A stretch of DNA of 64,000 nucleotides from Acinetobacter pittii ANC 4050 (GCF_000399685.1 NZ_KB976987.1:1176954-1240953), one strand, 5' to 3'; positions 33,313 through 44,377 are shown, counted from the first letter of the stretch. Made by a program: numbers and translations. The notes: generated from the sequence alone by a model not told the origin.

Positions 33313-33345
33313 CCTATTATCTAGTCTTAACATGTGTATCGAATC

Positions 33346-33819
33346 ATGCGCCTTACAACTCGCGGTCGCTACGCAGTGACTGCTCTACTTGATTTAGCTT
33401 TGCAGCCAACTGAACAAACGATCACGCTCGCCGAAATTGCCGCACGCCAATCCATTTCAGTTGCTTATTTAGAACAGTTATTCGCAAAACTTAAGCGTCA
33501 TGGGTTAGTTTCTAGTGTTCGTGGTGCAAATGGTGGTTATCATTTGGCTCGAAATGCTGATGAAATTACTGTGTTAGAAATTATTGAAGCCGTAAATGAA
33601 ACCGTTGATGCAACACGTTGTGACCATAAAGGTAACTGCCAGAATGGTGCAATGTGTCTCACTCACGATTTATGGCAAGAACTCTCTCATCATATTGCCG
33701 ACTATTTAGCAAAAATCTCTCTTGCCGATCTCATTAGCCGAGACAACGTTCAAACTGTTGCATTACGCCAAAATGTGACTGGCACAGATTCAGCTCTTTT
33801 ATCGGGTACAGGTATTTGA
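33346..33819 (+). CDS. iscR: Fe-S cluster-sensing regulator IscR
   Basis: 157 residues from the ATG at 33346 ([19 protein letters not shown]); a GTG at 33334 lies in the leader. The winged helix of the Rrf2 family is at residues 1-70. The cluster ligands Cys92, Cys98 and Cys104 ([16 protein letters not shown]) stand exactly as in E. coli IscR. It controls Fe-S biogenesis according to cluster supply and, through the site at 33280, its own operon. iscS begins one base after the stop. Confidence 0.97.
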   Translation: MRLTTRGRYAVTALLDLALQPTEQTITLAEIAARQSISVAYLEQLFAKLKRHGLVSSVRGANGGYHLARNADEITVLEIIEAVNETVDATRCDHKGNCQNGAMCLTHDLWQELSHHIADYLAKISLADLISRDNVQTVALRQNVTGTDSALLSGTGI

Positions 33820-33820
33820 T

Positions 33821-35038
33821 ATGAAACGTCCAATTTATCTTGATTACGCAGCAACCACTCCAGTAGATCCGCAAGTTGCAGAACGTATGATGGAGTGTTT
33901 AACTTTCGACGGTACCTTTGGTAATGCTGCGTCTCGTTCCCACGCTTATGGCTGGCAGGCAGAAGAAAAAGTTGAATATGCACGTGAGCAAGTAGCAAAT
34001 TTAATTAAAGCTGATCCACGTGAAATCGTTTGGACTTCTGGTGCAACTGAGTCAGACAACCTTGCCCTTAAAGGTGTAGCTCAGTTCTATGCATCTAAAG
34101 GCAAACATATCATTACAAGTAAAATTGAACATAAAGCTGTTCTAGATCCTTGTCGTGAATTAGAAGAACAAGGTTTTGAAATTACTTATTTAGAGCCAGA
34201 GCCACAAACAGGTTTAATTACTCCTGAAATGGTTAAGGCTGCCCTTCGCCCAGATACTATTCTTGTTTCACTGATGATGGTGAACAATGAAATTGGTACA
34301 GTTACAGATGTAGCAGCGATTGGTGAATTAACACGTGCCAATAAAACATTCTTCCATGTAGATGCAGCACAAGCGGCTGGTAAAGTCGAAATTGATTTAT
34401 CTACGATGAAAATTGATCTTATGAGTTTCTCTGCTCATAAAATTTATGGTCCAAAAGGTATCGGTGCATTATATGTACGTCGTAGTCCACGTGTGCGCTT
34501 AAAAGCACAAATTCATGGCGGTGGTCATGAGCGTGGTATGCGTTCTGGTACTTTAGCGACCCACCAAATTGTAGGTATGGGTGAAGCTTTTGAAATTGCT
34601 GGCAAAACAATGCAAGCAGAACAAGAGCGTATCCGTAAGCTTCGCGACAAGCTTTGGAATGGTTTACAAGATCTTGAACAAGTTTTCTTGAATGGCCACC
34701 CAACTCAAAACGTTGCTAACTATTTAAATGTCAGCTTTAACTTTGTTGAAGGTGAATCTTTAATGATGTCTCTTAAAGATGCTGCTGTATCAAGTGGTTC
34801 TGCTTGTACTTCTGCAACCTTAGAGCCTTCATATGTTCTTCGCGCATTAGGTTTATCTGATGAGCTAGCACACAGTTCAATCCGCTTTAGTTTTGGTAAA
34901 TACACAACTGAAGAAGATATTGATCACGTGCTTACAATTACCAAAGCCGCTGTTGAGAAATTACGTGAACTTTCTCCGCTTTGGGATATGTATAAAGAAG
35001 GTATTGATCTTTCTACAGTTGAATGGGCTGAACACTAA
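33821..35038 (+). CDS. iscS: Cysteine desulfurase IscS
   Basis: 405 residues, the E. coli length. PLP-dependent aminotransferase class V fold: [21 protein letters not shown] start, GATESDNLA, the PLP lysine in [16 protein letters not shown] (about 206) and the persulfide Cys in [15 protein letters not shown] (about 328). It takes sulfur from cysteine and passes it to IscU. It follows iscR with no room for another promoter. Confidence 0.98.
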   Translation: MKRPIYLDYAATTPVDPQVAERMMECLTFDGTFGNAASRSHAYGWQAEEKVEYAREQVANLIKADPREIVWTSGATESDNLALKGVAQFYASKGKHIITSKIEHKAVLDPCRELEEQGFEITYLEPEPQTGLITPEMVKAALRPDTILVSLMMVNNEIGTVTDVAAIGELTRANKTFFHVDAAQAAGKVEIDLSTMKIDLMSFSAHKIYGPKGIGALYVRRSPRVRLKAQIHGGGHERGMRSGTLATHQIVGMGEAFEIAGKTMQAEQERIRKLRDKLWNGLQDLEQVFLNGHPTQNVANYLNVSFNFVEGESLMMSLKDAAVSSGSACTSATLEPSYVLRALGLSDELAHSSIRFSFGKYTTEEDIDHVLTITKAAVEKLRELSPLWDMYKEGIDLSTVEWAEH

Positions 35039-35105
35039 TTCATTGAAATTAGTGTTTTTACCCTCATATTAATATTAGGCTGACCCCGAGGTTTGGAGAA
35101 GCGAA

Positions 35106-35492
35106 ATGGCTTATAGCGAAAAGGTAATTGATCATTACGAAAACCCTCGTAATGTTGGTGTTTTAGACAAAAACTCTGAAAATGTAGGTACAGGCATGGT
35201 GGGTGCACCTGCATGTGGCGACGTAATGCGTTTACAAATTCAAGTAAACGATAGCGGCGTGATTGAAGAGGCACGTTTTAAAACTTATGGCTGTGGTTCT
35301 GCAATTGCATCAAGTTCCCTTGTAACTGAGTGGTTAAAAGGTAAAACTCTTGATGAAGCTCAGGCAATCAAAAATATTGATATCGCAACTGAGCTTGCAC
35401 TTCCACCAGTAAAAGTTCACTGCTCTGTACTAGCTGAAGATGCAATTAAAGCTGCGATTGATGATTACCGCAGTAAAAAATCTAAAGCTTAA
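35106..35492 (+). CDS. iscU: Fe-S cluster scaffold IscU
   Basis: 128 residues. The three cluster Cys are in PACGDVMRLQI, YGCGSAIASS and VHCSVLAEDAI, with the HscA-binding LPPVK motif just before the last Cys. The scaffold receives sulfur from IscS and iron, then hands the cluster on with HscA/HscB. ATG has GGAG upstream (TTTGGAGAAGCG). Confidence 0.98.
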   Translation: MAYSEKVIDHYENPRNVGVLDKNSENVGTGMVGAPACGDVMRLQIQVNDSGVIEEARFKTYGCGSAIASSSLVTEWLKGKTLDEAQAIKNIDIATELALPPVKVHCSVLAEDAIKAAIDDYRSKKSKA

Positions 35493-35522
35493 TTTGTTAC
35501 CATTGTAAACGTTGGAGTTTTC

Positions 35523-35843
35523 ATGATTCATTTAACTGAAAATGCTGCGACTCATATTAGCAATTACCTTAAAAACCGAGGTAAGGGTGAAGGCATTCGC
35601 GTGGGTGTGAAAACTTCTGGTTGTTCTGGGTTAGCTTATGTTCTCGAATTTGTTGATTCTATCGATGAGCATGACCAAGTTTTCGAACAATTTGGCGTTA
35701 AGGTTGTTGTAGATCCCAAAAGCTTAGTCTATTTAGAAGGCTTAGAAATGGACTACGTTAAGAACGGCCTTAATGAAGGGTTCGAATTTAACAATCCTAA
35801 TAAGAAAGGTGAATGTGGTTGCGGTGAGTCTTTCACTGTATAA
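35523..35843 (+). CDS. iscA: Fe-S carrier protein IscA
   Basis: 106 residues. A-type carrier with the three ligands Cys in [13 protein letters not shown] and the C-terminal GECGCGES. The conserved FVD and [16 protein letters not shown] pattern is present. It delivers clusters to target proteins downstream of IscU. Confidence 0.97.
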   Translation: MIHLTENAATHISNYLKNRGKGEGIRVGVKTSGCSGLAYVLEFVDSIDEHDQVFEQFGVKVVVDPKSLVYLEGLEMDYVKNGLNEGFEFNNPNKKGECGCGESFTV

Positions 35844-35931
35844 CCCACTTCTCCTTCCATCCTTTTCATTAAAACAGTGTCTTTTTATAGCACTGTTTTA
35901 ATATATTTAATTAACGTGGACCTCCTTTCTA

Positions 35932-36450
35932 ATGAATCATTTTGAGTTGTTCAATTTACCCGTAGAACTCGATATCGATTTGGCGAGCTTAAAATCTAGC
36001 TTCTTAAGCTTGCAGCAGCAATATCATCCAGATAAAGCAGAAGATAAAGATCAGGCGTTGATCAAATCAAGTGAAATCAATCAAGCTTTTAAAGTTCTAT
36101 CGCAGGTAGATAGCCGCGCTGCTTATCTTCTTGCATTAAAAAAGCAAGACCATCACCTAGATCAATCTATTAGTGATTTTGAGTTTCTGCAATCAGCTCT
36201 AGAACTTCGTGAACAACTTGATGAAGCAACTTCACAAGAGCATTTAAGCACTCTTAAACAAGAAGTGTTTCAGTGGATTGAGGGTTTAGTTCGCGAGTTT
36301 AAAATTGATTACTCAGATGAAGACTGGGGTGAAGCTCGAGATACTGTACGTAAATTACGTTTCTTTCAGCGCGTTCTTAACGATATTGAAAAAGCAGAAG
36401 ATCAATTGTTGGATGATGAAGACAACTTTGATTTAGATGACGATTTTTAA
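35932..36450 (+). CDS. hscB: Fe-S biogenesis co-chaperone HscB
   Basis: 172 residues (E. coli 171). The J domain contains HPD in QQQYHPDKAEDKD, and the C-terminal three-helix part with LREQLDEA and KLRFFQRVLNDIEKAE binds IscU. It brings IscU to HscA. The acidic tail (DDEDNFDLDDDF) is a local feature. Confidence 0.95.
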   Translation: MNHFELFNLPVELDIDLASLKSSFLSLQQQYHPDKAEDKDQALIKSSEINQAFKVLSQVDSRAAYLLALKKQDHHLDQSISDFEFLQSALELREQLDEATSQEHLSTLKQEVFQWIEGLVREFKIDYSDEDWGEARDTVRKLRFFQRVLNDIEKAEDQLLDDEDNFDLDDDF

Positions 36451-36487
36451 TTCGCTTTTTTCAATTTATATTCAAAGGATTTAACTC

Positions 36488-38347
36488 ATGGCACTTTTGC
36501 AAATTGCTGAACCGGGTCAATCCAGTGCCCCACATCAACACCGCATTGCGATTGGTATCGACCTAGGAACAACACATTCTCTAGTTGCGACAGTGTTATC
36601 AGGCAAACCAAAAGTCCTCAATGACGAAAAAGAAAGAAGACTTCTACCCTCTATTGTGCACTATGGAAGTGATATCACTCACTATGGTGAAGAAGCAAAG
36701 CCTTTCATTATTGCTGATCCAAAAAATACAATCGTTTCTGTAAAACGTTTTATGGGACGCTCAAAAGCAGATATCAAATTTCAACACCCTTATGAGTTAG
36801 TGGGTTCTGAAAATGAGATGCCAGCTTTCGAGACACGTTCTGGTCGCAAAACGCCTGTTGAAATTTCAGCTGAAATTTTAAAACAACTAAAAGAACGCGC
36901 TGAATCTAGCTTACAAAACCCAGTAAATGGTGCTGTAATTACTGTTCCAGCTTACTTTGATGAAGCTCAGCGCCAAGCGACACGTGATGCTGCACAGCTC
37001 GCTGGTTTAAATGTATTACGTCTTCTAAATGAACCAACAGCTGCTGCTGTGGCTTATGGTTTAGATCAGGAAACGAATTTAGCCACAGATCACAATTATG
37101 TGATTTATGACTTAGGGGGTGGTACTTTCGACGTATCAATCCTACGTTTTTCACAAGGTGTCTTTGAAGTATTAGCTACTGGTGGCCATACTGCTTTAGG
37201 TGGTGATGACTTAGACCGTCTTATTGTTAAATGGGCTAAAAAACAGCTAAACATTGATACGCTAAGCGATGAAAACTATGCCGTATTTATTGTTGCTGCC
37301 CGCCAAGCAAAAGAACAATTATCTACACAAGAATCTGTTCAGTTAAAACTACTTGAAAACGAACTAACACTTGATCGTTCAACCTTTGAAAGCATCATTC
37401 AAGTTGCTTTAGATAAAACAATCAGTGTTTGCAAACGTGTTTTACGTGATGCAAAACTTGAATTATCAGATATTCAAAACGTTGTTTTAGTAGGTGGCTC
37501 TACCCGTTCTTATGCTGTTCAACAAGCAGTTCGCAATGTGTTTAATCAAGAACCACTTTGTACAATTAACCCTGATGAAGTAGTTGCAATTGGTGCTTCC
37601 ATTACAGCTAATCAGTTAATTGGAAACAGCCAAGACGGTTCATTACTTTTGGATGTCACTCCTCTTTCTCTTGGCTTAGAAACCATGGGTGGATTAGTGG
37701 AGCGTCTTATTTCACGTAATACAGCTATTCCAGTTGCTCGTCGTCAGGAATTTACTACTTATCAAGATGGCCAAACAGCCATGCTTATACACGTAGTTCA
37801 AGGTGAGCGAGATTTAGTCGAGCATTGTCGTTCATTAGGAAGATTTGTTCTTCATGGCATTCCTCCAATGACTGCTGGCCAAGCACGTATTGAAGTTACC
37901 TTTCAAGTAGATGCAGACGGCTTACTCACGGTTTCAGCTCGTGAAACAACTTCAGGTGTTCAAGCTCAAATTGATATTAAACCATCTTATGGTTTATCAG
38001 AATCTGACACTGAACGCTTATTAATTGAAGGTTTCCAGCACGCGGAAGAAGATAAAAATCTGCGTCATTTAAAAGAAACCAAAGTTGAGGCCCAACGTGA
38101 GCTTGAAGCATTAGAACAAGCTTTGAAAGTGGATGCTGATTTACTCAATAATGAGCAACTCGAAGCACTTAAAGCCGCTGAAAATTCGCTTAAAGTACAA
38201 CTTGAAGGCAATGATATTCAAGCAATTGAAAAAGCTGTAGAACAACTTAAAGTACATAGTGATGCTTTTGCTGCACTACGTATGAATCGACATATTGACC
38301 ACGCCTTAAAAGGTACAAAACTTGAAGATTGGTCAAATTCAAACTAA
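36488..38347 (+). CDS. hscA: Fe-S biogenesis Hsp70 chaperone HscA
   Basis: 619 residues (E. coli 616). The nucleotide-binding domain has [62 protein letters not shown] and [13 protein letters not shown], followed by the peptide-binding domain from [15 protein letters not shown]. It promotes cluster transfer from IscU with ATP hydrolysis. Ribosome binding site AAGGA stands about 9 bases upstream. Confidence 0.98.
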   Translation: MALLQIAEPGQSSAPHQHRIAIGIDLGTTHSLVATVLSGKPKVLNDEKERRLLPSIVHYGSDITHYGEEAKPFIIADPKNTIVSVKRFMGRSKADIKFQHPYELVGSENEMPAFETRSGRKTPVEISAEILKQLKERAESSLQNPVNGAVITVPAYFDEAQRQATRDAAQLAGLNVLRLLNEPTAAAVAYGLDQETNLATDHNYVIYDLGGGTFDVSILRFSQGVFEVLATGGHTALGGDDLDRLIVKWAKKQLNIDTLSDENYAVFIVAARQAKEQLSTQESVQLKLLENELTLDRSTFESIIQVALDKTISVCKRVLRDAKLELSDIQNVVLVGGSTRSYAVQQAVRNVFNQEPLCTINPDEVVAIGASITANQLIGNSQDGSLLLDVTPLSLGLETMGGLVERLISRNTAIPVARRQEFTTYQDGQTAMLIHVVQGERDLVEHCRSLGRFVLHGIPPMTAGQARIEVTFQVDADGLLTVSARETTSGVQAQIDIKPSYGLSESDTERLLIEGFQHAEEDKNLRHLKETKVEAQRELEALEQALKVDADLLNNEQLEALKAAENSLKVQLEGNDIQAIEKAVEQLKVHSDAFAALRMNRHIDHALKGTKLEDWSNSN

Positions 38348-38364
38348 AGGTATAGGTGATCAAT

Positions 38365-38703
38365 ATGCCCCGTATTAAAGTACTTCCTCACGCTCAATTT
38401 TGTCCCGAAGGCGCAGAATTTGAAGTTGAACAAAATGCAAATCTTTGCCAAAGTTTGCTTGATCGAGGAATTAAAATCGAACACGCTTGTGACATGTCAT
38501 GTGCTTGCACTACCTGTCACGTAGTAGTTCGTAAAGGTTTTGATAGCCTAGAAGAAATGGATGATGTGGAAGCAGATCTTTTAGATCGCGCTTGGGGTCT
38601 TGAACCAGATTCTCGTCTCTCATGCCAAGTAAAAATTGTTGATGAAGATTTAGAAATTGAGATCCCTAAATATACAATCAACCACGCTTCAGAAAATCAT
38701 TAA
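38365..38703 (+). CDS. fdx: ISC-type [2Fe-2S] ferredoxin
   Basis: 112 residues from the ATG at 38365, with AGGTGAT upstream; a GTG at 38356 is an alternative. The cluster Cys are in HACDMSCACTTCHV (42, 48, 51) and the last in RLSCQVKI (about 87). It supplies electrons for Fe-S assembly. It is the last gene of the isc operon here; no iscX follows, only a terminator. Confidence 0.96.
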   Translation: MPRIKVLPHAQFCPEGAEFEVEQNANLCQSLLDRGIKIEHACDMSCACTTCHVVVRKGFDSLEEMDDVEADLLDRAWGLEPDSRLSCQVKIVDEDLEIEIPKYTINHASENH

Positions 38704-38713
38704 TCGAGTCATT

Positions 38714-38742
38714 AAAAAAGCTGCTTTTAAAGCAGCTTTTTT
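38714..38742. terminator. Terminator of the isc operon and the cyclase gene
   Basis: Stem AAAAAAGCTGCT/AGCAGCTTTTTT (38714-38725 with 38731-38742) with a five-base loop. The A6 and T6 ends let it work in both directions. Confidence 0.85.
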
Positions 38743-38756
38743 ATGTTTTATAAACT

Positions 38757-40223
38757 CTAAACTTGGTCTTGCGGATCTATCTCTAAAGGTTTAACTTCAT
38801 CTTCAAGTCTTAACTGTGCAATACCTTGAGTATTTACTAGAGTTTGTTGAACTTTAATTCGTTGAATCATCTTCTCAAGTACTTCTACCAATTCAGGATA
38901 TTCATAGTTTTGTACTTCTTCTAAATTAAGCACCAAATGGAAGCCTTTATACTCATAGTCAAACCATTGCTGATGATCCGACTTACTCCCTGTATATTTC
39001 TCCATTACTTGCCATGTTTTTACCGCACCTTGAATACCTTTTAGGTAAATCGGTGTTTTAGGAGCACAGAGGAAATCACTCTTAATTAATTGATAAGTAT
39101 CATCTGAAATTAAAATCTCATCTATTTCAGCAGCATACTGCAAACGAGCCGCTAAATTCACATCACGACCAACGATCGTATAAGCCATGCGATGTGTTGC
39201 CCCATAATTCCCTACGTGACAATAACCTGTACTAATCCCCATTCGGATATGTAAGGCTGAGTAACCCATTTTTTTCCAGCGCTCACGTAGCAATTTCATT
39301 TGCTGACGCATAGCAATTGCCATTTCTACACAAGCTTTAGCATCTTGTTCTACACCTTGTGAATTTGGATCACCAAAAAATATGAGGATGGCATCCCCCA
39401 TAAATTTATCGACAGTAGCCTCATACTGTTTAGCAATTTCAGTCATATGACTTAAATAATCATTAAGCAAAAATGCTAAATCATCTGGAATTAAAGTTTC
39501 TGATAACTCTGTAAAACCCTGAATATCAGAAAAAAACACCGTCATTTTTTTACGCTTATATTCAATCTTTGCTTCAGCCTCGCCGCGCATAATAGACTGC
39601 CACAACTGTAGTGGCGCATAACGGCTTAGCTGATTAGCAAAAGCAATATAACGGGTCATTTGGTCATAGTAATGTTGACGCTGCTGACTGATTTTTTTAA
39701 CCCAGCGATGCTGGTAATAATTTCCAATGGTAATAAACATAACCAAACCAAGGAGTGTTATTACTGTCAACTCTTGGCTAGTAGGCTCAAAATATGTATA
39801 AAAACCAAATAGGAAAAAAGTACTTAAATAAAAAATAATCGCGCCTAGCAAACTCGTTAAACAAATGACTGCGAAAGAAATACGACTATTAATTGCTGAA
39901 TAAAACAATGCAAAAAGTGCAATAAATGTAGGCACTAAATTAAGATGCAGTCCTGCCAAAGTAACTGCTACAACAATTGCATCGATTGCAAAGAAAACAC
40001 TTTTTTGAGTTTTTTTATCGAATTGGTACTGAAGCCAGTGTTCTAATTTCGAGCTAATAAAAAGCAGAAATAGAAAAAAAGGTGGAATATAGATCTGATA
40101 ATTTGTATTTGGTGAGGTAAAAGCGTAGATCACTAAAATTAATGACAGAATTGAATATCCCATCAAACGATGAAAATATGCAAACTGCTTAGGCTCTCTA
40201 TCGATAAACCTCTCTAATTGCAC
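38757..40223 (-). CDS. Membrane-bound class III adenylate cyclase
   Basis: 488 residues from a GTG at 40223, with GGAGG five bases upstream; a GTG at 40235 is in frame. Five or six N-terminal helices (about 22-175) form a MASE2-like membrane sensor. The cyclase domain from about 220 has both metal Asp (D233 in FFSDIQGFTEL, D277 in KFMGDAILIFFGD), adenine-selecting Lys273, the Thr of YTIVGRDVNLAARL and its Asn and Arg. The Lys/Thr pair is class IIIb, pointing to ATP rather than GTP. It should make cAMP for a Vfr/Crp-type regulator. It resembles P. aeruginosa CyaB in layout. Confidence 0.88.
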   Translation of the reverse strand: MQLERFIDREPKQFAYFHRLMGYSILSLILVIYAFTSPNTNYQIYIPPFFLFLLFISSKLEHWLQYQFDKKTQKSVFFAIDAIVVAVTLAGLHLNLVPTFIALFALFYSAINSRISFAVICLTSLLGAIIFYLSTFFLFGFYTYFEPTSQELTVITLLGLVMFITIGNYYQHRWVKKISQQRQHYYDQMTRYIAFANQLSRYAPLQLWQSIMRGEAEAKIEYKRKKMTVFFSDIQGFTELSETLIPDDLAFLLNDYLSHMTEIAKQYEATVDKFMGDAILIFFGDPNSQGVEQDAKACVEMAIAMRQQMKLLRERWKKMGYSALHIRMGISTGYCHVGNYGATHRMAYTIVGRDVNLAARLQYAAEIDEILISDDTYQLIKSDFLCAPKTPIYLKGIQGAVKTWQVMEKYTGSKSDHQQWFDYEYKGFHLVLNLEEVQNYEYPELVEVLEKMIQRIKVQQTLVNTQGIAQLRLEDEVKPLEIDPQDQV

Positions 40224-40279
40224 CCTATCCTCCACACCTCAATGTAGCCACATTCATATAAATGTGGCATTGCATTGAT

Positions 40280-40714
40280 TTAGTCCATGCGCCAATCAAA
40301 AGGCATGTCGCCTTGACCACGTAGCGCAAGCATAAGGGTTTGACGCATATGAGCCAGCACATCATTTGTATATGGAACAGCTGGTGTACCCCAAACTGGT
40401 TTAGGCCATGCAACATCATTCTGATAACGTACAACATGATGAAAATGCAATTGAGGCACCATATTCCCTAAGGCTGCAACATTCATTTTATCAGCACGGA
40501 ATACACGAGATAGCTGGCTAGATAACCAACTTGATTCGCGCAAAAACTGTTCTTGGTCGGCTTGGCTCAACTCATATAATTCTGTGATTCCCGGCACACG
40601 AGGGATTAAAATCAGCCAAGGGAATTGCATATCATTCATTAAACGACATGTTGAAAGCGGAAAATCGCCTACAAAAAAAGTATCTTGAGCAAGTTGTGGA
40701 TGCAAACTAAACAT
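40280..40714 (-). CDS. HIT-like nucleotide hydrolase
   Basis: 144 residues from the ATG at 40714; a TTG at 40732 is in frame but has no advantage. The fold markers are FVGDFPLSTCRLMNDMQFPWLILIPR and VPQLHFHHVVRYQNDVAWPKPVW, the second being a histidine-triad-like motif (HFHH). HIT proteins hydrolyse dinucleotides or nucleotide phosphoramidates. The exact substrate is unknown. It is codirectional with mfd, with a 180-bp gap. Confidence 0.85.
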   Translation of the reverse strand: MFSLHPQLAQDTFFVGDFPLSTCRLMNDMQFPWLILIPRVPGITELYELSQADQEQFLRESSWLSSQLSRVFRADKMNVAALGNMVPQLHFHHVVRYQNDVAWPKPVWGTPAVPYTNDVLAHMRQTLMLALRGQGDMPFDWRMD

Positions 40715-40915
40715 ATCTTTTATAAATGACAATAAACAATAATGGCTAATACTATCACATCAGTTTTAATGTGAGTATTGCTAGTGTCTGGTTTGATTAC
40801 AAATAACAATGATTTTATGCACTTATTCCCCAGATAGACCAAGAAATCGTGCATAAAATTCTGTTATCAACATACAAAAGATTCTTGTTGAGTTGAAATC
40901 AATTTAAAACACGAT

Positions 40916-43900
40916 TTAAGCATGTAATTCATTCAATAATTTCGCTAACAAATCATTAATAAATTGAATTCGTTTTTCCTGTTCTTCAAGCTGAACCATC
41001 ACTTTTAAGCGCTGACCACCTTCCATACGATAATAGGTTGGATGCTTTTGCATGAGTTGAATAATACTAATGGCCTGAACAGGCGTATCAGGCGAGAATT
41101 CAATATTGCCACCTTGGGTATTAATATCGATTTTAGTAATACCTAACTGTTCAGCTTTCAGTCTAATTTGATGGACACTAAATAAGTGTTTAACTGATTG
41201 CGGTGGAACTCCAAAACGGTCAATCAGTTCCATACGGATATTGTCGAGTTTTTCTTGGGTATCTGTATTACTAATACGCTTATAGAATAATAAACGCTGA
41301 TGCACATCACCTAAATAATCATCTGGAATTAGTGCAGGAATGTGTAAATTAATTTCTGCTGTTAATGATAAAGGTGCATCAAAATTCGGCGTTTTCCCTT
41401 GTTGAATCGCCTTAGTAGCTTTTTCAAGCATTTCCATATACAAGCTATAACCAATTGCCTGCATTGAACCACTTTGCTGCTCGCCTAAAAGCTCGCCTGC
41501 ACCTCGAATTTCTAAATCTTCTGTAGCCAGCATGAAACCAGCTCCAAGAGTTGAAGCACGTTGGATTGCATCAAGGCGTTTTTCAGCATCACCTTTTAGA
41601 TGCTTTATCGAAGGAACTAATAAATAAGCATAAGCTTGGTGATGTGACCGCCCCACACGGCCACGCAGTTGATGTAATTGAGCCAGACCAAGTTTGTCGG
41701 CCCTTTCGATCAAAATGGTGTTGGCATTTGGAACATCAATTCCAGTTTCAATAATGGTTGAGCATACCAATACATTGTATTCTTTGTGATAGAACTGTTG
41801 CATGACTTGCTCAAGTTCTCTTTCCCTCATTTGTCCGTGAGCCACTGCTACACGAGCTTCCGGAACAAGCACACGAATATTTTCAGCAGCTCTTTCAATC
41901 GTATCAACTTCATTGTGCAAGAAATATACTTGGCCACCACGTAGTAATTCACGCAAAATCGCCTCTTTAATAGATGCTTCGGTATGTTCTTGTACAAAGG
42001 TTTTAACAGCTAAACGACGGGCTGGCGGTGTAGCAATGATAGATAAATCACGCATTCCCGAAAAAGCCATATTTAAAGTTCGTGGGATTGGTGTAGCTGT
42101 AAGCGTCAACATATCTACATCTGCGCGTAATGCTTTAATACGCTCTTTATCACGCACTCCAAAACGGTGTTCTTCGTCAACCACCATTAAGCCTAGATCT
42201 TTAAACTGTACATTTTCTTGTAAAAGTTTATGGGTGCCTACCACAATATCGACTTTGCCCTCAGCAAGGTCTTCAATATTTTTCGTATGCGTTTTATTTG
42301 AACCAAAGCGTGAGAGCACTTCAATACGAACAGGCCAATCAGCAAAACGGTCTTTAAAAGACTCATAATGCTGTTGAGCAAGCAATGTCGTCGGTACTAA
42401 AACAGCAACCTGTTTACCATTTTGCACCGCAACAAATGCTGCACGCATCGCAACTTCAGTTTTACCAAAACCAACATCCCCACAAACAAGTCGGTCCATC
42501 GGTTTAGCTTGTTGCATATCATAAAGCGTCGCTTCAATAGCATTGGCCTGATCAAGTGTTTCTTCATACGCAAATCCACTCGCGAATTGCATATAAAGCG
42601 ACTGATCTATTTCAAAGCCAAAACCAGGTTTTGACTGCCGACGTGCTTGTATATGTAACAACTCTGCTGCAACATCATGAATTTGTTCTAAAGCTTTACG
42701 TTTTGCTTTACTCCACGCATCAGTTCCAATTTTATGTAATGGTGCTAAATCCGGATCTCCACCACTGTAACGGCTAATAAGATGCAAATTCGTCACAGGC
42801 ACATAAACTTTTGCCTCTTCAGCATAGTCTAATTGCAAGAATTCATAATCTTGCCCTTCAATTGCTAAAGTAATTAGCCCAGCATAACGCCCTACACCAT
42901 GGTCAATATGAACAACAGGAGCGCCAATACTTAATTCGGTCAAACTACGAATTAAGAACTCTTCTGAAACTTCTTGCTGACGTTTACGACGACGTTGAAC
43001 TACCCGGTGCTCATATAACTGATTTTCAGAAATAACAGATAATTGATCGGTTAAAAGCAAACCACGGTCTAATGGCGCATTAGTAATCGCAATCGCGAAC
43101 TGACTTTTCTGGAACTGCTCAAAACTATCTACGCTAGGAATATCTCCTAGACTGGCACGCAAACCATCTCTTAAACTTTCACGACGACCAGCACTTTCTG
43201 CAACCAATAAAACTGGATGGTTCGCTTCATCAATATATTTTTTAACTACCGCAAATGGTTTTTCTTTTTTCGGGTCAACTGCCAACTTTGGAGGTTGCTC
43301 AACTTTGAGATTTAAAGCTCCAGCTTTTTCTTCAACTGACTCAGCACTCACAAGCATACGTGGGAACTGATTTAAGGCACTAAGCAAGTGGTTTGGCGCA
43401 ATAAATAACTCATCAGGAGGTAGAATTGGCTGATCGGCGTTATGACGTCTATCTTCATATCTACGGAAAACTTCTTTCCAAAAACTGGTTAAATCAGTAT
43501 CCACATCATTAGTTGTAATTACAATGCAATTCTTTGGTAAATACGTTGTCAGTGTACTTTGAGCTTGCATTTGAGCTTTATCAAAAAATAAAGGTAAATA
43601 AAACTCAATTCCCGGAGATGCAATTCCATCAAGAACATCTTGATAAATGGGGTTTTTCTTAGGATTTGCGGTCGGAAAAAGTTCAGAGTAACGGTCTCTG
43701 AAAATTGAACGAGCTTCTTTTAAAGGAAACTCTTTCGCTGGAAGAACTGTAAAACTTTTTAAAGTTGTGGTGGTTCTTTGTGTTTCTGGATCAAAGAATT
43801 TTAATGTATCAATTTCATCATCAAACAGGTCAATACGGATAGGCGCATCCTGACCAGATGCAAAAATATCCATAATGCTGCCACGTACAGCAAACTCACC

Positions 43901-44377
43901 GTGATCATAAACCGTGTCTACTAAATGATAGCCTGCTTGTACTAACCGTAACTTCTGTTGTTCTAAATCAAATTTTTGCCCTACACGAATATCAAAATGC
44001 TCACCTAAAACCCAAGAATATGGTGCAACTCTCTGGGCTAAAGTACTCGCTGAAATGAGCAAGACCCCCTTTTGCGGCATATTAGATAAAATTGCAAGAC
44101 GTTCCGAAACAATATCTTGATGAGGTGACAAACGGTCATACGGCAAAATCTCCCAATCAGGGAAAATTGTCGGTTTTATACCATAAAATTCAAGTTCACT
44201 TTCTAACTGAGCAACATGTTGGTTATTTCGAGCCACCACCACGAGCAAAGATGAGTGCTGAATAGCAATTTCTTTGAATAATAATGCAGCAGATGAACCT
44301 AATAACGACCCTACCCAACGCTTTTCACCGGCTTTGAGCTGTTGTAAATTCAATTGAGAGATTTCTTGTTGAAACAT
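40916..44377 (-). CDS. mfd: Transcription-repair coupling factor
   Basis: 1153 residues (E. coli 1148). An N-terminal UvrB-like domain, the RNA polymerase-binding domain near 480-560 (GAPVVHIDHGVGRYAGL), and the helicase with Walker A CGDVGFGKTE, VVDEEHRFGVRDKERI, LTATPIPRTL and QLRGRVGRSHHQAYAYLL are in order, then the C-terminal TRCF domain. It displaces stalled RNA polymerase and recruits UvrA to lesions. It is a long stand-alone gene with a separate upstream region. Confidence 0.98.
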   Translation of the reverse strand: MFQQEISQLNLQQLKAGEKRWVGSLLGSSAALLFKEIAIQHSSLLVVVARNNQHVAQLESELEFYGIKPTIFPDWEILPYDRLSPHQDIVSERLAILSNMPQKGVLLISASTLAQRVAPYSWVLGEHFDIRVGQKFDLEQQKLRLVQAGYHLVDTVYDHGEFAVRGSIMDIFASGQDAPIRIDLFDDEIDTLKFFDPETQRTTTTLKSFTVLPAKEFPLKEARSIFRDRYSELFPTANPKKNPIYQDVLDGIASPGIEFYLPLFFDKAQMQAQSTLTTYLPKNCIVITTNDVDTDLTSFWKEVFRRYEDRRHNADQPILPPDELFIAPNHLLSALNQFPRMLVSAESVEEKAGALNLKVEQPPKLAVDPKKEKPFAVVKKYIDEANHPVLLVAESAGRRESLRDGLRASLGDIPSVDSFEQFQKSQFAIAITNAPLDRGLLLTDQLSVISENQLYEHRVVQRRRKRQQEVSEEFLIRSLTELSIGAPVVHIDHGVGRYAGLITLAIEGQDYEFLQLDYAEEAKVYVPVTNLHLISRYSGGDPDLAPLHKIGTDAWSKAKRKALEQIHDVAAELLHIQARRQSKPGFGFEIDQSLYMQFASGFAYEETLDQANAIEATLYDMQQAKPMDRLVCGDVGFGKTEVAMRAAFVAVQNGKQVAVLVPTTLLAQQHYESFKDRFADWPVRIEVLSRFGSNKTHTKNIEDLAEGKVDIVVGTHKLLQENVQFKDLGLMVVDEEHRFGVRDKERIKALRADVDMLTLTATPIPRTLNMAFSGMRDLSIIATPPARRLAVKTFVQEHTEASIKEAILRELLRGGQVYFLHNEVDTIERAAENIRVLVPEARVAVAHGQMRERELEQVMQQFYHKEYNVLVCSTIIETGIDVPNANTILIERADKLGLAQLHQLRGRVGRSHHQAYAYLLVPSIKHLKGDAEKRLDAIQRASTLGAGFMLATEDLEIRGAGELLGEQQSGSMQAIGYSLYMEMLEKATKAIQQGKTPNFDAPLSLTAEINLHIPALIPDDYLGDVHQRLLFYKRISNTDTQEKLDNIRMELIDRFGVPPQSVKHLFSVHQIRLKAEQLGITKIDINTQGGNIEFSPDTPVQAISIIQLMQKHPTYYRMEGGQRLKVMVQLEEQEKRIQFINDLLAKLLNELHA

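Noticed and set aside
41551..42777. Plus-strand frames inside mfd
   Set aside because: Antisense to a complete well-conserved gene, no family features.
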